Shown: positions 1 to 5,663, counted from the first letter of the stretch. The stretch is 6,557 bases of DNA from an uncultured bacterium (GCA_937877385.1 CALGBJ010000007.1:1-6557), one strand, 5' to 3'. Made by a program: numbers and translations. Notes: generated by a model from the sequence alone, not told the origin.

Positions 1-1
1 G

Positions 2-74
2 TGGGCATGCCAGGATTCGAACCTGGGACTTCCACTTTATAAGAGTGGCGTTCTAACCGCTGAACTACATGCCC
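2..74 (-). tRNA. tRNA-Ile with UAU anticodon
   Basis: Read on the minus strand, this folds as a complete 73-nt cloverleaf. The acceptor stem is GGGCATG/CATGCCC (7 bp), the D stem GTTC/GAAC, the anticodon stem CCACT/AGTGG with loop CTTATAA, the variable loop AAGTC, and the T stem CCAGG/CCTGG with loop TTCGAAT, followed by discriminator A. Position 33 is T and positions 34-36 read TAT, so the tRNA should decode AUA isoleucine codons. Most bacteria read AUA with a CAU-anticodon tRNA modified to lysidine by TilS, so a genomic UAU is uncommon. dnaE in this window uses AUA codons (two consecutive ones near its 3' end). The base after the discriminator is C, but the window edge hides whether CCA is encoded. 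No convincing promoter lies directly upstream; it may be read through from dnaE. Confidence 0.93.
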
Positions 75-171
75 GTTTTATCGAATTTCTGATAACCTTG
101 GCGTGAAGTAAATGAACTAGTGACTTCTCCGATTTATATCGGAGCGTTCTAACCGCTGAACTACATGCCCG
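48..171. repeat. 28-nt direct repeat of tRNA 5' half
   Basis: The 28 nt at 48-75 and 144-171 are identical and spaced 96 bp apart. Each covers the acceptor 5' strand through the D arm of the tRNA-Ile and its remnant (read on the minus strand), plus one flanking base. Outside the repeat the two copies diverge sharply, which marks the duplication or recombination boundary. Confidence 0.9.
98..170 (-). pseudogene. tRNA-like remnant, partial copy of tRNA-Ile
   Basis: On the minus strand this 73-nt stretch begins with the same acceptor 5' strand, D arm and position 26 as the tRNA-Ile at 2-74 (28 identical nt, including one flanking base). The 3' half differs. The anticodon arm CTCCG/CGGAG is perfectly paired but has an 8-nt loop (ATATAAAT), or a 7-bp stem with a 4-nt loop. 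The variable loop AAGTC and the TTC of the T loop are kept, the T stem cannot pair, and the acceptor 3' strand CACGCCA pairs at only 5 of 7 positions. It is therefore probably non-functional. Its first bases overlap the last codons and TAG stop of dnaE. Duplication followed by decay, or a chimera of two tRNA genes, would both explain it. Confidence 0.75.
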
Positions 172-3100
172 CCACACTTAAACCAGCAATCTCTTTAACC
201 CTCTCGCATATTATTTTAGGAGAATCGTCTTTTTTAGTCAATCTTCCTTGAATTTTAACAATTTTATGCTTCTGCCAAAAAGGATAAGTTTTACTTAAAA
301 CATTATTAAAAACAATTACTTCGCAACTATGGCTTTTATCTTCTATTTTAACAAAAAGCATTGTCTGGCCATTGCGGGTAACCACTCTTTTAATTTCTTC
401 TATCAAACCAATTACTTCTATAAAAGTATTACTAGCCAAACTAACCAAATCTTTTATTTTAAACTTACTTTTTTCTTTTATTTTGTCTAAAGGATGACCA
501 GAAATATAAAGACCTAACAATTCTTTTTCCCAAACTAATCTCTCAAACAATGAAGTTTCTCTGCTTTCAGAAAGAGAAAGAGGTTTCAGAGCAAAATTTG
601 AATCGCCAAAAAGATTTTCCTGTTTTTGCTCTCGACTTTTCTGAAATTCTTTGTTAAATCTCAACAACTCCTCTAAATTGGCAAGTAAATTTTGCCTATC
701 AGCCAAACCAGAAAAAACTCCGGCTTTAATAGCGCTCTCCAACGACTTTTTGTTTAAATCTTTGTGGTGAATACGACAAAGAAAATCTTCTATTGACTTA
801 AAAGGTCCATTTTTTTCTCTTTCTTCAATAATTGCTTCAATAACAGCCGAACCAAGATTCTTTATAGCTGCCAAACCAAAACGAATATATTTTTCTTTGC
901 CCTCCTTAACTACTCGGAAATTATGAAAACTCTGATTAATGTTTGGCGGCAAAACCTTAATACCCATCCTATTAGCTTCTTTAATAAAGAAAGCAATTTT
1001 CTCAACATCGTTTTTTTCTGAATTAAGTAAAGCCGCTATAAATTCTTCTGGCCAATGCGCCTTAAGAAAGGCAGTCTGATAAGCAACCATCGCATAACAA
1101 GTAGCATGACTTCGATTAAAGCCATAGCGAGCGAAAGGTTCAATCCAATGCCAAATTTTCTCAGCTGTCTGTCGGCTGATTTTATTTTCAATCATTCCTT
1201 TAATCATTTTCTCTTTCTGTTCATCTAACAATTTCTTTATCTTTTTACCAACCGCCTTTCTTAAAATATCTGCTTCTGACAAACTAAAACCAGCTAGATC
1301 ACGAACGATTTCCAAAATCTGTTCTTGAAAAACGGCTACGCCATAAGTATCCTCTAGGATAGGTTTCAAACCAGGATGAAGATATTCAATTTTTTTCTTT
1401 CCTTCCTTTCTAGCAATAAACTCAGGAATCAATTCCATTGGTCCTGGCCTATACAAAGCAACCATAGAAATAATATCTTCAAATTTTGTCGGTTTTAATT
1501 TCTTTAAATACCTTCTCATTCCTCCGCTATTGTGAACTATAAATCCATTGGCTTGAAAATTATTACCAGGGGAACACATCATAATATCATAAGTCATCTC
1601 CTGACCAGCATATTTTATTTCCTTAACTTTGACAAATTTAAAACCCTTCGGTATCTGAGGACACTCCCAATTAATCAGCGTCTTGTATTTTAAGGCAAGC
1701 TCAGCAAACTTCGTACTGCTAATTACGACTAGATTTATTTGAGGATATTGCTGTTTAAACAATTCCAATTTCTCTCGATCTAAGTCACGAAGAAAACCTT
1801 TAATCTCATAAAAAGTGTTTTGTGAAGGTACATAAAAATCAGGAGTATAATGAAGAATCTCGCCATTCGCTCTTATTAATTTAAATGTTCTTGGCTCATA
1901 CTCGTAATCTAAATTGTAAAGCTTTAAGATGCGAGCAAAATCAGCCTCCCAGCTAGACCTGACGTAGTGACCTAAATCTTTCCTATATCCTCCTTTTCGA
2001 TGAGGAGATTTTTTCCCAAACATAGGGTTATTGCTTCCCCTGCTCCTTAAGGATAATTTCTTCCTCATTTCATTTGCTTTCTCTGGTCCATAAATTTCTT
2101 CAAAAGTCCGACCTCTAAGTGCTTTTGATATTTTCTGAGCTGTCCTTTTCCATATCTCGTTATTCTCAACAGTTACCCCATAATTCCAAGGCCTACCGCC
2201 GTTTTGATAAAACCTAATTTTTGCTGCTCTAATTTTCTCTCTCGATTCCTTCTTGCTTGGATTTCTATAAAACTTGGCTGAACATCTATAACAGAAACTA
2301 CTTTTTCCTTCTTTTTGCCCGCTTATTTGCCTCCCGCACATCTTGCAGGTGTTATAAATTAAATGTTTCGCCTTGCTTCTAATTAATACTTTATCTCCGG
2401 GTTTTATTTCTTCCAACTTCTTCCAGCCACTTTCTGTTAAAAAGTAATGATCTTTTGTAGACTTAATATACCAATCATTCTCAGTAATTAATATATAAAC
2501 GTCTCTTTTGCCCGTTGCCAAAACATCCAAAACTTGATTTAAATGCGCTTTCCCTTCATTTAGATAAACTGACACTAATCGCTTTTTTTGATTTTTTCTC
2601 TCATATAATTTTTTTATTGTTGTATTAGAAACAATCGTATCGCCTGTTAAACATTCCAATTGGAAAACGCCAATGGTCTCTCCTTTTTGAAGAAGCTCGA
2701 AAGTCCTCTTATCATTCAGAGGAATATCTTCTATTTTTATCTCTTTCTCTTCATTCTCTTTAATTCCTTTAATTGCCTCATTAATTAAAGTCAGATTTTT
2801 CAAGCCCAGAAAATCCATTTTCAGCAAGCCAAGATTTTCAATAGAATGCATCTCGTATTGAGTGATTACTGTTTGAGGGTCTTGAGGAGATCTTTGCAAA
2901 GGAACTTTTTTAACCAAATCAAAAGGAGCAATAACTACCCCGCAAGCGTGAACCGAAGCATGCCTGACAATTCCCTCTAACTTTTTAGCAATATCAATAA
3001 TTTGCTTGGCTCTCTGATCCTTAATATAAATATTTTTAAATTCAGGAACTTCTTTTTGGCTTTTTTCCAAACTATAACCAAAAGGAACTAATTTCGCTAA

Positions 3101-4477
3101 ACTATCGCAAAAACTATATTCTATACCCAAAGCCCGGCCAACATCTCTAATAGAAGGCCTAGCCGCCATTGTCCCAAAAGTAATAATTCTGGCTACTCTC
3201 TCTTCGCCGTACTTTTTCTTAACATAATTAATAACTTCGTCTCTTCTTTGATCGTCAAAATCAACATCAATATCAGGCAAAGAAATTCTTTCTGGATTAA
3301 GAAACCTTTCAAAAAGAAGTTTGTATTTTAAAGGATCAATTGTCGTTATGTCCAAAGCATAGGAAATAATACTGCCAGCCGCACTACCCCGACCAGGACC
3401 AACAATGATACCGTTCCTTTTAGCGAAGCTAACAAAATCCTGAACAATTAAAAAATAATCAGCGAAACCAGTCTTTTGGATAACTGAAAGTTCGTATTCA
3501 AATCTTTTTTTAATTTCTGGGGTAATCTTTTGATATTTTTCTTTCAAGCCAGATAGGGCTAATGTTTTAAGGCAAGAAAAGGAATCAAAACTCTCCTCTT
3601 GGCTGAATTTCGGTAAATACTTCTTTGATAAATCAATTTCTAAATTTACTTCTTTGGCTATCTGATAAGTATTTTCAATCGCCTCAGGAACATCTTTAAA
3701 AAACTCAACCATTACTTTTTGACTTTTAAAAGAAACGTCATCAGCCATTGTTAAGCGTTCCCTGTCGTTAATTTTATTCCTTGTTTGAACTGCTAAAAGA
3801 ACATCATGAGCCTTAGCGTCTTCAGGTCTAATATAATGAACATCAGCAGTGGCTATTAAAGGAGCGCCGGTTTCTCGAGAAAGTTCTTTTAAAGCATCGT
3901 TAATTATTAATTGTTCTTTGATGTTCTGATGAGGCATTATCTCCAAGAAAAAATTATCCTTACCAAAAATTGATTGATAAAATTTTATTTTTTCCTTTGC
4001 TTTTTTGATATTCTTTGACAAAATTAATTTTGGAATCTCTCCCTGCAAACAACCCGAACCAACAATTAAACCCTTATTGTACTGAGACAAAATTTCATCA
4101 TCTACTCTCGGTTTATAATAAAAACCTTCTAAATGGCTCAGAGTTGATAGTTTAAGTAAATTTTCATAACCCTCTAAATTTTTGGCTAAAAGAGTAATGT
4201 GATACCTTAAATCATCTACTTTGGCTTCTTTTTTCTCTCTCCCTCTCGGAGCAACATAGGCCTCAAGACCAATAATTGGTTTAAGACCAACCTTTTTGGC
4301 TTTTTGGTAAAATTCTATCGCTCCATACATCACTCCATGATCAGTTAAAGCCAAAGCCGGCATCTCTAACTCGACTGCTCTATCTATCAAATCATCAATT
4401 TTGGCTAAACCATCTAACAAACTATAATGAGAGTGAACATGAAGATGAATAAATCTTTTAGTTAAATTATTGGTCAT
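161..4477 (-). CDS. dnaE: DNA polymerase III alpha subunit, intein-containing
   Basis: Replicative C-family DNA polymerase of the chromosomal replisome. The precursor is 1438 aa: 1063 aa of polymerase plus a 375-aa intein (residues 609-983). The N-terminal PHP domain (about 11-220) opens with HLHVHSHYS and keeps all nine expected metal ligands (H13, H15, D22, H47, E72, H93, C143, D212, H214), so intrinsic 3'-5' proofreading is plausible. The polymerase core has GPGRGSAAGS (360-369) and catalytic D402, D404 (in PDIDVDF) and D555 (in DFLGL). After the intein come YRPGP (1009), YGFNRSHA (1118), a helix-hairpin-helix region (about 1197-1230), a clamp-binding QENLF (1286-1290) and an OB fold (about 1352-1424). 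The ATG at 4477 is chosen because the upstream in-frame TTG at 4510 lies within the promoter, and homologues start just before this HLHVHS block. There is no Shine-Dalgarno. The last codons and the TAG stop lie in the tRNA-like remnant. Confidence 0.97.
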   Translation of the reverse strand: MTNNLTKRFIHLHVHSHYSLLDGLAKIDDLIDRAVELEMPALALTDHGVMYGAIEFYQKAKKVGLKPIIGLEAYVAPRGREKKEAKVDDLRYHITLLAKNLEGYENLLKLSTLSHLEGFYYKPRVDDEILSQYNKGLIVGSGCLQGEIPKLILSKNIKKAKEKIKFYQSIFGKDNFFLEIMPHQNIKEQLIINDALKELSRETGAPLIATADVHYIRPEDAKAHDVLLAVQTRNKINDRERLTMADDVSFKSQKVMVEFFKDVPEAIENTYQIAKEVNLEIDLSKKYLPKFSQEESFDSFSCLKTLALSGLKEKYQKITPEIKKRFEYELSVIQKTGFADYFLIVQDFVSFAKRNGIIVGPGRGSAAGSIISYALDITTIDPLKYKLLFERFLNPERISLPDIDVDFDDQRRDEVINYVKKKYGEERVARIITFGTMAARPSIRDVGRALGIEYSFCDSLAKLVPFGYSLEKSQKEVPEFKNIYIKDQRAKQIIDIAKKLEGIVRHASVHACGVVIAPFDLVKKVPLQRSPQDPQTVITQYEMHSIENLGLLKMDFLGLKNLTLINEAIKGIKENEEKEIKIEDIPLNDKRTFELLQKGETIGVFQLECLTGDTIVSNTTIKKLYERKNQKKRLVSVYLNEGKAHLNQVLDVLATGKRDVYILITENDWYIKSTKDHYFLTESGWKKLEEIKPGDKVLIRSKAKHLIYNTCKMCGRQISGQKEGKSSFCYRCSAKFYRNPSKKESREKIRAAKIRFYQNGGRPWNYGVTVENNEIWKRTAQKISKALRGRTFEEIYGPEKANEMRKKLSLRSRGSNNPMFGKKSPHRKGGYRKDLGHYVRSSWEADFARILKLYNLDYEYEPRTFKLIRANGEILHYTPDFYVPSQNTFYEIKGFLRDLDREKLELFKQQYPQINLVVISSTKFAELALKYKTLINWECPQIPKGFKFVKVKEIKYAGQEMTYDIMMCSPGNNFQANGFIVHNSGGMRRYLKKLKPTKFEDIISMVALYRPGPMELIPEFIARKEGKKKIEYLHPGLKPILEDTYGVAVFQEQILEIVRDLAGFSLSEADILRKAVGKKIKKLLDEQKEKMIKGMIENKISRQTAEKIWHWIEPFARYGFNRSHATCYAMVAYQTAFLKAHWPEEFIAALLNSEKNDVEKIAFFIKEANRMGIKVLPPNINQSFHNFRVVKEGKEKYIRFGLAAIKNLGSAVIEAIIEEREKNGPFKSIEDFLCRIHHKDLNKKSLESAIKAGVFSGLADRQNLLANLEELLRFNKEFQKSREQKQENLFGDSNFALKPLSLSESRETSLFERLVWEKELLGLYISGHPLDKIKEKSKFKIKDLVSLASNTFIEVIGLIEEIKRVVTRNGQTMLFVKIEDKSHSCEVIVFNNVLSKTYPFWQKHKIVKIQGRLTKKDDSPKIICERVKEIAGLSVAGM
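1715..1990 (-). other. PD-(D/E)XK nuclease domain of the intein
   Basis: Intein residues about 222-313. The order of elements is a helix with VRSSWE (E236) and a Y-E-Y-E-P strand, then YTPDFYVP with D272, then YEIKGFL with E283-x-K285, then a helix and a hydrophobic strand (INLVVISS). This matches the core of the PD-(D/E)XK nuclease superfamily seen in phage and intron homing enzymes, including Vsr-like and I-Ssp6803I-type folds. The exact subfamily cannot be fixed by eye. All three catalytic positions are present and the frame is open, so the domain looks intact. Confidence 0.8.
1991..2353 (-). other. Zinc-finger and NUMOD3-like DNA-binding region of intein
   Basis: Intein residues 101-221, between the splicing N-domain and the nuclease. 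The first part has CKMC and CYRC separated by 14 residues, a four-cysteine zinc site. The following basic stretch has repeated NUMOD3-like pieces: KIRAAKIRFYQNGGRPWNYG, KISKALRGRTFEE and RKKLSLRSRGSNNPMFGKK. In GIY-YIG and HNH homing enzymes such modules bind the DNA target in an extended way; the same role is inferred here. Confidence 0.65.
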
Positions 4478-4488
4478 TTTTCTAACGA

Positions 4489-4517
4489 ATTTTAGCAGAA
4501 AGAATAACAAAAATCAA
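4489..4517 (-). promoter_or_regulatory. dnaE promoter, extended -10
   Basis: On the minus strand there is TTGATT (4517-4512), a 17-nt spacer and TAAAAT (4494-4489), preceded by TGC, which makes an extended -10. The expected start is near 4482-4483, only 5-6 nt before the dnaE ATG at 4477. The mRNA would then be almost leaderless, which fits the absence of a Shine-Dalgarno. Confidence 0.65.
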
Positions 4518-4528
4518 ACACGAAAAAA

Positions 4529-4557
4529 TTGCTATCTCCGAGATAAAATGATAAAAT
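4529..4557 (+). promoter_or_regulatory. Plus-strand promoter facing ftsQ
   Basis: TTGCTA (4529-4534), a 17-nt spacer and TAAAAT (4552-4557) preceded by TGA, an extended -10. The expected start is near 4564. It stands back-to-back with the dnaE promoter; the two -35 boxes are 11 bp apart. Its first product would be the hairpin-rich leader or small RNA at 4564-4665, 350 nt upstream of ftsQ. Confidence 0.5.
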
Positions 4558-4572
4558 ACTATTGAGATCTCA
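4533..4572. promoter_or_regulatory. Two GAGAT palindromes, possible operators
   Basis: TATCTC-C-GAGATA (4533-4545) is a 13-bp palindrome overlapping the -35/spacer of the plus-strand promoter. TGAGATCTCA (4563-4572) is a perfect 10-bp palindrome at its expected start site. Both use the same GAGAT half-site. They could bind a dimeric repressor serving both divergent promoters, but no regulator is known here. Confidence 0.3.
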
Positions 4573-4665
4573 CCCAGCACCACTTTTACGACGATTAAAC
4601 AGAATAACTCCTTACTCAAAACATTCTTTAGATAAGGGAAGCAAAAAAGTCCAAAGGACTTTTTT
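4564..4665 (+). ncRNA. Candidate small RNA or ftsQ attenuator leader
   Basis: This is a roughly 100-nt segment from the predicted plus-strand start to the T-run of an intrinsic-terminator-like hairpin. Besides the terminator it contains a weak CCTTA/TAAGG hairpin (4610-4614 with 4633-4637) and the 5' arm of an 18-nt inverted repeat whose 3' arm lies beyond the terminator. A discrete short transcript would explain why a terminator sits between two divergent genes. The alternative is an attenuated leader of ftsQ. It is not recognised as SRP, 6S, tmRNA or RNase P RNA. Confidence 0.3.
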
Positions 4666-4699
4666 GCCACGCTTAATCAAGGTAAAAGTGGTGCTGGGT
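4572..4699. repeat. 128-bp element with 18-bp perfect inverted repeats
   Basis: ACCCAGCACCACTTTTAC (4572-4589) is the exact reverse complement of 4682-4699. The 92 bp between the arms contain the terminator-like hairpin at 4641-4667. No target-site duplication is visible at the outer ends. It could be a small non-autonomous (MITE-like) element, or a long RNA helix enclosing a terminator. Confidence 0.8.
4641..4667. terminator. Terminator-like hairpin between divergent genes
   Basis: A perfect 12-bp stem GCAAAAAAGTCC/GGACTTTTTTGC with loop AAA. The GTCC/GGAC core flanked by A6/T6 could act as an intrinsic terminator in both directions, though the G+C core is only 4 bp. Neither dnaE nor ftsQ ends here, so it must serve another transcript, an attenuator, or none. 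Confidence 0.5.
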
Positions 4700-4718
4700 T
4701 TAAGGTTTAAAGTTAAAA

Positions 4719-4880
4719 GGTTAGGAAGCCCGCCAAAATTTTCACTTCGTGAAAACTTAGGCGGGTAAAGGGGTTAGGAAGTTGGTGTGTACCTATTTTG
4801 GCTTTTTGCTTGTATTTTGTTTTATATTTCTAACTTCCTAACCTAACTTCCATACCGGCTTCTTAACCTTCTAACCCCTT
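4719..4880. repeat. Cluster of GGTTAGGAAG words in both orientations
   Basis: GGTTAGGAAG occurs at 4719-4728 and 4772-4781, flanking the REP-like hairpin, and inverted at 4834-4843. The second copy extends to a 12-bp perfect inverted repeat (4772-4783 with 4832-4843), and AAGGGGTTAG (4768-4777) matches CTAACCCCTT (4871-4880). Variants such as CTTAACCTTCTAACC follow. The segment is non-coding and its function is unknown. Confidence 0.65.
4728..4766. repeat. REP-like imperfect hairpin
   Basis: CCCGCC (4729-4734) pairs with GGCGGG (4760-4765), and TTTTCAC (4739-4745) pairs with GTGAAAA (4749-4755) around loop TTC. There are two mismatches in 17 positions. The G+C-rich foot on an A+T-rich hairpin resembles dispersed palindromic repeats. 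Only one copy is present here, so repeat status is not proven. Confidence 0.6.
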
Positions 4881-4913
4881 ACTATTTACTTAGTTGTTTG
4901 TAATGAGTATTCT

Positions 4914-5627
4914 ATGAAAAAAATTATCTTTATTCTCGTTTTTCTCTTCTTTATTTTTCTCTGCTGGTTTATTTTTTTCTCTCCCCTTTTTCAAATCAAA
5001 AAATTCGAAATAGTTCCTGAAGAAAAATCAATAGAAGTAAAGAAAAATTTTCCTAAAAAAACAATCCTAGGCTTTATAGATTTAACTAAAAACATAATTT
5101 TCTTCAACCAAGATCAAGTCAAAAAATCTATCTCGCCGGAAATAAGAAAAATTGAAATAAAGAAGGACTATTTTCAAAGAAAGGTAAAAATTATTTTCAA
5201 GAAAAGAAAAGGAGTTCTAACTTGGTGCTTCTTAAAAGATGACGAAAAAAAATGTTTTTTGGCAGACGAAGAGGGAATAATTTTCAAGGAATCATCTTAT
5301 CCAATTGGCTTAAAGGAAATTGTTGTTAACGACACTTCTCAAAGAAATCTCTCTCTTCTAGAAAAAGTTATTAGCCCAAAAGATATTCTTTCTTTAAAAG
5401 AAATTTTTGACCATTTTTCTTCTTTTGAAAAAAAGGAATTTATTTATCCGGACCCTGAATTTAAGGAAATAACTTTAATTCTAGAAAATAAACTGAAAAT
5501 TTTCTTTGATTTAAGAAAAGAAATAGATTACCAGCTAGAAGTTTTAGACAAATTTCTGGCAAATAAAAATATCAACGAACTAAAATATACAGACCTTCGT
5601 TCTTTACCGAAAATTTACTATCAATAA
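4914..5627 (+). CDS. ftsQ: FtsQ/DivIB-type cell division protein
   Basis: 237 aa, single-pass inner-membrane protein of the divisome, which in known systems links early and late division proteins (FtsL/FtsB). A short basic N-terminus (MKK) leads into one membrane segment (about 4-23). A POTRA-like domain follows (about 26-98: QIKKFEIVPE, a helix QDQVKKSI, then IRKIEIKKDYFQRKVKIIFKKRK). Next is the beta domain, with W104 and FLADEEGIIF (115-124), similar to the family's Y-L-V-D-x-x-G-V-x-F. The C-terminal KYTDLRSLPKIYYQ (224-237) matches the usual Y-x-D-L-R...-Y-Y ending. The ATG directly precedes the membrane segment. No Shine-Dalgarno is seen; TGTAAT at 4899-4904 could be a -10 giving a leaderless mRNA, but it lacks a good -35. 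The gene stands alone, without ftsA, ftsZ or mur genes, and ends just before a terminator. Confidence 0.82.
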   Translation: MKKIIFILVFLFFIFLCWFIFFSPLFQIKKFEIVPEEKSIEVKKNFPKKTILGFIDLTKNIIFFNQDQVKKSISPEIRKIEIKKDYFQRKVKIIFKKRKGVLTWCFLKDDEKKCFLADEEGIIFKESSYPIGLKEIVVNDTSQRNLSLLEKVISPKDILSLKEIFDHFSSFEKKEFIYPDPEFKEITLILENKLKIFFDLRKEIDYQLEVLDKFLANKNINELKYTDLRSLPKIYYQ

Positions 5628-5629
5628 AA

Positions 5630-5663
5630 AAAAACAAACCCTGAAAAATCAGGGTTTGTTTTT
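5630..5663. terminator. Bidirectional intrinsic terminator
   Basis: A perfect 15-bp stem (5630-5644 with 5649-5663) closed by loop AAAA, with core CAAACCCTGA/TCAGGGTTTG. T5 follows on the plus strand. On the minus strand the stem runs into a T9 tract (complement of 5626-5634). It sits between the convergent ends of ftsQ and khpA and should stop both transcripts. Confidence 0.92.

Larger units (their letters stand above)
1529..2653 (-). mobile_element. Intein with PD-(D/E)XK-type homing nuclease
   Basis: A 375-aa in-frame insertion between VFQLE and SGGMRRY of DnaE, a motif that is uninterrupted in E. coli DnaE (FQLESRGM). Splicing motifs are complete: Cys1 (CLTGDTIV), block B TKDH with GD following, block F with YDI, penultimate His and terminal Asn (GFIVHN), then extein Ser+1. 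A class 1 self-splicing intein is therefore predicted. No LAGLIDADG helices are visible. The insert (intein numbering) carries C103/C106...C121/C124, a probable zinc finger, then NUMOD3-like segments ending in SNNPMFGKK (207-215), then a PD-(D/E)XK nuclease. It would excise after translation to restore DnaE, while the nuclease would target intein-free dnaE alleles. Splicing and cleavage activity are inferred from residues only. Confidence 0.93.
4478..4913. other. 436-nt divergent non-coding region
   Basis: This lies between the starts of dnaE (minus) and ftsQ (plus). No credible protein gene is seen in it. The short open frames on either strand read through inverted repeats and have no family resemblance. 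It holds, in order, the dnaE promoter, an opposing plus-strand promoter with two palindromes, an 18-bp inverted repeat enclosing a terminator-like hairpin, a REP-like hairpin, and a cluster of GGTTAGGAAG/CTTCCTAACC words. A further weak candidate promoter for ftsQ is TTGGCT at 4798-4803 with TATATT at 4823-4828, but its 19-nt spacer is long. Confidence 0.8.

Noticed and set aside
75..97. Dedicated promoter for the tRNA-Ile (GATAAA near 77-82, minus strand)
   Set aside because: No -35 at a suitable distance, and the box would sit too close to the mature 5' end.
161..4477. Alternative genetic code (UGA as Gly or Trp)
   Set aside because: No in-frame UGA is needed in any gene. The observed stops are TAG and TAA, so the standard bacterial code suffices and the window cannot test further.
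4475..4510. Upstream TTG at 4510 as the dnaE start
   Set aside because: The TTG lies inside the extended -10 promoter, and the extra 11 residues have no counterpart before the family-typical HLHVHS block.
4482..4670. 62-codon open frame on the minus strand upstream of dnaE
   Set aside because: It spans the terminator-like hairpin, both divergent promoters and one repeat arm. Its hydrophobic look comes from A+T-rich sequence, and it starts with GTG without a Shine-Dalgarno.
4562..4768. 68-codon open frame on the plus strand upstream of ftsQ
   Set aside because: It reads straight through the 18-bp inverted repeat and the REP-like hairpin, has a TTG start at the predicted transcription start and no Shine-Dalgarno, and resembles no family.
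4842..4878. G-quadruplex motif on the minus strand
   Set aside because: Only GG runs, with one GGGG, and irregular loops; stability would be low. Mentioned only as part of the repeat cluster.
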